Source: Chryseosolibacter sp964563295
GTDB lineage: Bacteria; Bacteroidota; Bacteroidia; Cytophagales; Cyclobacteriaceae
Reading direction: 5' to 3'
Assembly (NCBI GenBank): GCA_964563295.1
Contig: CAZLWX010000003.1
Coordinates: 13,457 to 77,456 of the forward strand
Length of the DNA: 64,000 nucleotides
A program made the translations under genes and the position numbers. Below are positions 61,103 to 64,000 of this stretch, piece after piece (the stretch's first letter is position 1; each line of letters opens with the position of its first letter). The notes beneath the pieces were generated by a model. The model made no database searches. It was given only the letters and a program-made list of their open reading frames with translations, and was not told the DNA's origin.

Positions 61103-61612
61103 ATGGCAATTATAAAGCTGAAAGAAGAGGACGTGACCACGTCGGGTTCACTGCCAGCGGTCGGTTCTGCTGCGCCGGATTTCATTTTGGCAGATGTCGA
61201 GCTTAAGGACGTTTCCCTGAAAAGCTACCGCGGGAAAAATGTGCTGATGAATATTTATCCAAGTATTGACACGCGCGTGTGTGCCATGTCGGTTCGGGAG
61301 TTTAATAAGAGGGCGAGCTCCATTGCCAACGCCGTGGTGCTGTGCATTTCGAAAGATTTGCCCTATGCCCAACGAAGGTTTTGCGCTGCCGAGGGAATTA
61401 ATAACGTAATTACTCTATCGGATTTCCGGAACACCGGTTTTTCGAAGGACTATGGTGTCGAGATGCTAAACGGCAAGATGGCTGGACTGCATGCCCGGGC
61501 TATCGTTGTCGTTGATCCAAGCGGAAAAGTAACTTACACTGAACTGGTTCCGGTGATCGGACTTGAGCCCGATTACGACCGCGCAATTGAAGCCCTTAGC
61601 CGAAAGAGGTAG
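61103..61612 (+). CDS. tpx: Thiol peroxidase Tpx
   Basis: A 169-residue atypical 2-Cys peroxiredoxin that reduces peroxides with thioredoxin. The peroxidatic Cys60 is in DTRVCAMSVREFN and the resolving Cys94 in RRFCAAEGI, at the usual spacing of 34 residues. The start MAIIKLK at 61103 matches the family; an upstream in-frame ATG at 61085 is less likely because a 7/8 -7 box (TAATTTTA, 61089-61096) lies between. The box ends 6 bp before the ATG, again nearly leaderless. Confidence 0.95.
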   Translation: MAIIKLKEEDVTTSGSLPAVGSAAPDFILADVELKDVSLKSYRGKNVLMNIYPSIDTRVCAMSVREFNKRASSIANAVVLCISKDLPYAQRRFCAAEGINNVITLSDFRNTGFSKDYGVEMLNGKMAGLHARAIVVVDPSGKVTYTELVPVIGLEPDYDRAIEALSRKR

Positions 61613-61615
61613 TGA

Positions 61616-64000
61616 CTACTGCCCAACCATAAAGACCGCGTTGGAGAAGAGCATTTTGCCATTCTCCCAAAAGCAACGGAAAAGCGGATTGTCCACCAGG
61701 TACACAATGTTTCCACGACCATTATCCTCCACTCCGAAAATCAAACTATTGGCGATTTTCATGTTGGCCTTGTAGCCGGCAAATCCCTGAATTGGTTTCG
61801 CATTGCCTTTGATCACGCCTACATTCCAACCGGATTTGAGAAACGCGAATCGTAGTTCATTGCTCTTGAGCGTGTAGTACGTGTCGTGGAGACCAAATGC
61901 CAGCGGGTGCGAACGGTCCAGGCCTACCCGGTAAATGGCGCCGGAGATCGATTCGGATAAACCCTTTCTTTCGGCGTCCTCATATCGCGCCAGGCCTTCC
62001 GATTCACGCATGGCTTCCTCCTTTTTTTCGGCGGCTTTTTTCTCTTCGTCGGTAGCATACGTTTTCAACCCAAATCCATCCTTGTTTGCGAATGCCCTGA
62101 GGCCGCTCCCGATCACGATTAGGCGCCCGCCTCCTGAAACCCATTGCCCCACCTGTTTCAGCAATGCCTCATCGAAGATTCTGTAGTTTCCCTCTGGGAC
62201 TATCAGCACATCGTATTCATCCAGATCGACGTTCTTGAAGTAGTCTGTACCAATTTGAGTGATTGGATAGTGTAGTTCCTGTTCAAAGAAGTACCAGATC
62301 TCACCTGACGATAATGATGAGGTCTGTTCTCCAAACAACATGGCCACTCGTGGCGCCTTCAGAAAGTTGACATTACCCGAACCGATGTCCTTGCCCTGCT
62401 CCATCAGGCCTGTGTTTGTGGTAAAGACTTTTCTGCTCATTTCATTTGCTGTAGAAATTACAACCTGGTCAAAGTCGGCCACGCCTTCATTATTTCGCCG
62501 GGTGACCAACAATGTACCCGGCTCAAAACGCACACCACCTGAAGTGAATGACTGCTCTGATGACCGTACTGCAATCCCCTCTTGCAGCAGACGAGTGAGG
62601 AATTCGACATCATCGAGGCTTTGGTAGCGGAAGATATAGGCGTACGGCTTTGCGGATGGCTGCGGATTATCGGCCACTGTTGATTTTGCATACGGCTTTG
62701 CCGGATCAATGCGTTCGGTAGTCGCGTAGCCTTTAAGATCGTATCCATACACGAGATCCCAGGCCGTGATGTCATAGGTGAGCGAGTCAGAAAGTTTCGA
62801 TTCCGGCTCAAAAAGGGTTGTTACAAAGCGCGATTTCGGTTGATAAGCACTGATAACAAGATCGGAAGATGATACCGTGAATGTCGTTTGTGATCGGGTG
62901 CCATAATCGAAGCCCTTTACGGTTCGCGTGGACGAAGGGTGACCATAGCGTATGCCATGAACATCAAGTAAGCGCGCGAGCCTTGCGATGTTATCGGGAT
63001 TGTTGCCGGCGGGCAGCACNNNNNNNNNNGTATTGATCGCCTCCCGGAAATATTTTTCAAATTCATCGACCACGCGCGTGGCATTCAACGAGGTCACCTC
63101 GATGGTGGAGAGTCCCGCCGTGTAATGATGCGTCAACCGGTCCTTCAACGTCAGCTCATCGTCGAATTCGGTGGTAATAGCGAGCCCTCCGAATCCGCTA
63201 CCGCCTTGCTCGTATGTCATACCTATAGCGCCGTTATACAAAGGATAGGTGTCTCCGTAACTGGGATAGTACAAGTCGAAGATCTCTTTTGTGAAATACA
63301 ACCAACCCTTTTGGTCGAAATAGCGGGCGTTGTTTTTGCCGATCATCGTCTGGAACTCGCGTTGCCAGGGCGAAATCACTTCGTGAAAAGGCTCGGCGGC
63401 AGGGGCGAAATAGTAGGGATTGTTAAAGCCCTGTTCGTGAAAATCCACGTGAACGTGCGGCATCCAGCGATGATATGCCTTTATGCGTTCACGCGATTCA
63501 ACCTGCGTTACCCAGGCCCAGTCTCGGTTGAGGTCAAAATAATAGTGGTTGGAACGACCGCCCGGCCACGGCTCGCGGTGTTCCTTAGCGTCACCACTGG
63601 GATTGGGAGGTCTATTGCCGTACTGGTTGTAGAAATTGGTGTACCGGTCGCGTCCATCTGGATTGATACAGGGGTCAATGATGACAACCGTGTTCTTCAA
63701 CCACTCCTGCGTTTTGGCGTTGGTGGGGTCTGCCAGGTCATACAATGTCTGCATGGCTGCCTCCGTGGAATTGGCTTCGTTACCGTGCACGTTGTAGCTC
63801 AGCCAGACAATAGCTTTCTTGTCGGATGAGGGTCGACCTTCCATCAGCCCGGCCCGACGTAGATTGTCGATCCGTATCTCCTCGATACGAGATGCGTTTT
63901 CCGGTGATGTCACTACGGCATAGACCAGCGGCCGGTATTCGTATGTCTCGCCGTATCGGGTGACGCTGACGTTCGGCATGACTTCCGCGACATGCTCAAA
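61616..64000 (-). CDS. M14 family zinc carboxypeptidase (5' end outside window)
   Basis: At least 794 residues, truncated at the window edge: the frame stays open to base 64000, so the ATG at 63979 is probably internal. The M14 site is visible as NVHGNEAN (zinc His and Glu) and MPHVHVDFHEQG with the third zinc His; the catalytic Glu is likely in GMTYEQGG. The C-terminal half (from about residue 515) looks like a class I glutamine-amidotransferase-like domain (PRVAMLFGEQTS). Nine Ns at 63021-63029 fall in the middle, but the frame is kept. It probably digests peptides in the periplasm or outside the cell. Confidence 0.85.
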   Translation of the reverse strand, partial: FEHVAEVMPNVSVTRYGETYEYRPLVYAVVTSPENASRIEEIRIDNLRRAGLMEGRPSSDKKAIVWLSYNVHGNEANSTEAAMQTLYDLADPTNAKTQEWLKNTVVIIDPCINPDGRDRYTNFYNQYGNRPPNPSGDAKEHREPWPGGRSNHYYFDLNRDWAWVTQVESRERIKAYHRWMPHVHVDFHEQGFNNPYYFAPAAEPFHEVISPWQREFQTMIGKNNARYFDQKGWLYFTKEIFDLYYPSYGDTYPLYNGAIGMTYEQGGSGFGGLAITTEFDDELTLKDRLTHHYTAGLSTIEVTSLNATRVVDEFEKYFREAINXXXXVLPAGNNPDNIARLARLLDVHGIRYGHPSSTRTVKGFDYGTRSQTTFTVSSSDLVISAYQPKSRFVTTLFEPESKLSDSLTYDITAWDLVYGYDLKGYATTERIDPAKPYAKSTVADNPQPSAKPYAYIFRYQSLDDVEFLTRLLQEGIAVRSSEQSFTSGGVRFEPGTLLVTRRNNEGVADFDQVVISTANEMSRKVFTTNTGLMEQGKDIGSGNVNFLKAPRVAMLFGEQTSSLSSGEIWYFFEQELHYPITQIGTDYFKNVDLDEYDVLIVPEGNYRIFDEALLKQVGQWVSGGGRLIVIGSGLRAFANKDGFGLKTYATDEEKKAAEKKEEAMRESEGLARYEDAERKGLSESISGAIYRVGLDRSHPLAFGLHDTYYTLKSNELRFAFLKSGWNVGVIKGNAKPIQGFAGYKANMKIANSLIFGVEDNGRGNIVYLVDNPLFRCFWENGKMLFSNAVFMVGQ
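63021..63029. other. Assembly gap (nine Ns)
   Basis: Nine undetermined bases inside the M14 gene. The reading frame is continuous on both sides, so the gap is either of true size or fortunate. The source is therefore a draft or scaffolded assembly. Confidence 0.99.

Noticed and set aside
1..64000. CRISPR arrays, tRNA or rRNA genes, insertion sequences, prophage
   Set aside because: Read through intergenic regions found no spaced direct repeats, cloverleaf-like sequences, rRNA segments or transposase-like proteins.

Overview
The window is a gene-dense stretch (roughly 50% G+C by eye) of a Bacteroidota chromosome, most likely order Cytophagales. The evidence is the family content (GldJ, DUF6089 barrels, DUF4175, a DUF4382 lipoprotein, a lamin-tail protein), lipoproteins with Bacteroidota-type lipoboxes, and repeated TAnnTTTG (-7) promoter boxes instead of sigma70 motifs. 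No tRNA, rRNA, IS element, prophage or CRISPR array was seen. A run of nine Ns at 63021-63029 shows the source is a draft or scaffolded assembly.

Layout. 0-6.4 kb (+): two DUF6089 barrels, uppS, bamA and two skp/ompH genes (envelope biogenesis), closed by a strong terminator. 6.4-10.7 kb: an LD-carboxypeptidase, a minus-strand trio (DinB, ATP-grasp, LysE), a possibly broken small reading frame, and two small secreted or membrane proteins. 10.7-16.8 kb (-): a MarR-controlled fatty-acid beta-oxidation operon (marR, fadN-like, thiolase, acyl-CoA dehydrogenase). 16.8-19.9 kb (+): padR with a clear autoregulatory operator and a MacB/FtsX-type permease. 19.9-31.9 kb (-): a TPR protein, then a non-coding stretch that looks like the chromosomal replication origin, followed by an Ig-like lipoprotein, a methyltransferase, mnmG, ybeY, an RsbW-like HATPase, DUF4175, a hypothetical and an AhpD-like protein. 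31.7-44.8 kb: comF, gldJ, mfd, a thioredoxin-like lipoprotein, a THUMP-like methyltransferase, an M16 protease pair, a DUF4382 lipoprotein and asd. 44.8-49.6 kb: a 1595-residue modular secreted protein. 49.6-53.5 kb: an HHH protein, an isoaspartyl peptidase, then a DksA-like protein with a histone-H1-like tail, scpB and an rluB-type pseudouridine synthase. 53.7-64 kb: DinB, DacB, a NagZ-like GH3, hutG, hutF, an acetyltransferase, an isoprenylcysteine methyltransferase-like protein, DUF3500, tpx and a 5'-truncated M14 carboxypeptidase.

The strongest non-genic signal is origin-like. An AT-rich stretch (21798-21839) is followed by five 8/9 matches to the DnaA box within 241 bp. The G/C balance on the + strand changes sharply between hand-counted blocks on either side. 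Three ParB-type parS palindromes lie 2.5-4.6 kb away, around mnmG, a gene that often flanks oriC. I infer that the window contains oriC and the chromosome-partition locus. No clearly new multi-gene defence or biosynthetic system was recognised. The least understood operon is DinB/ATP-grasp/LysE.
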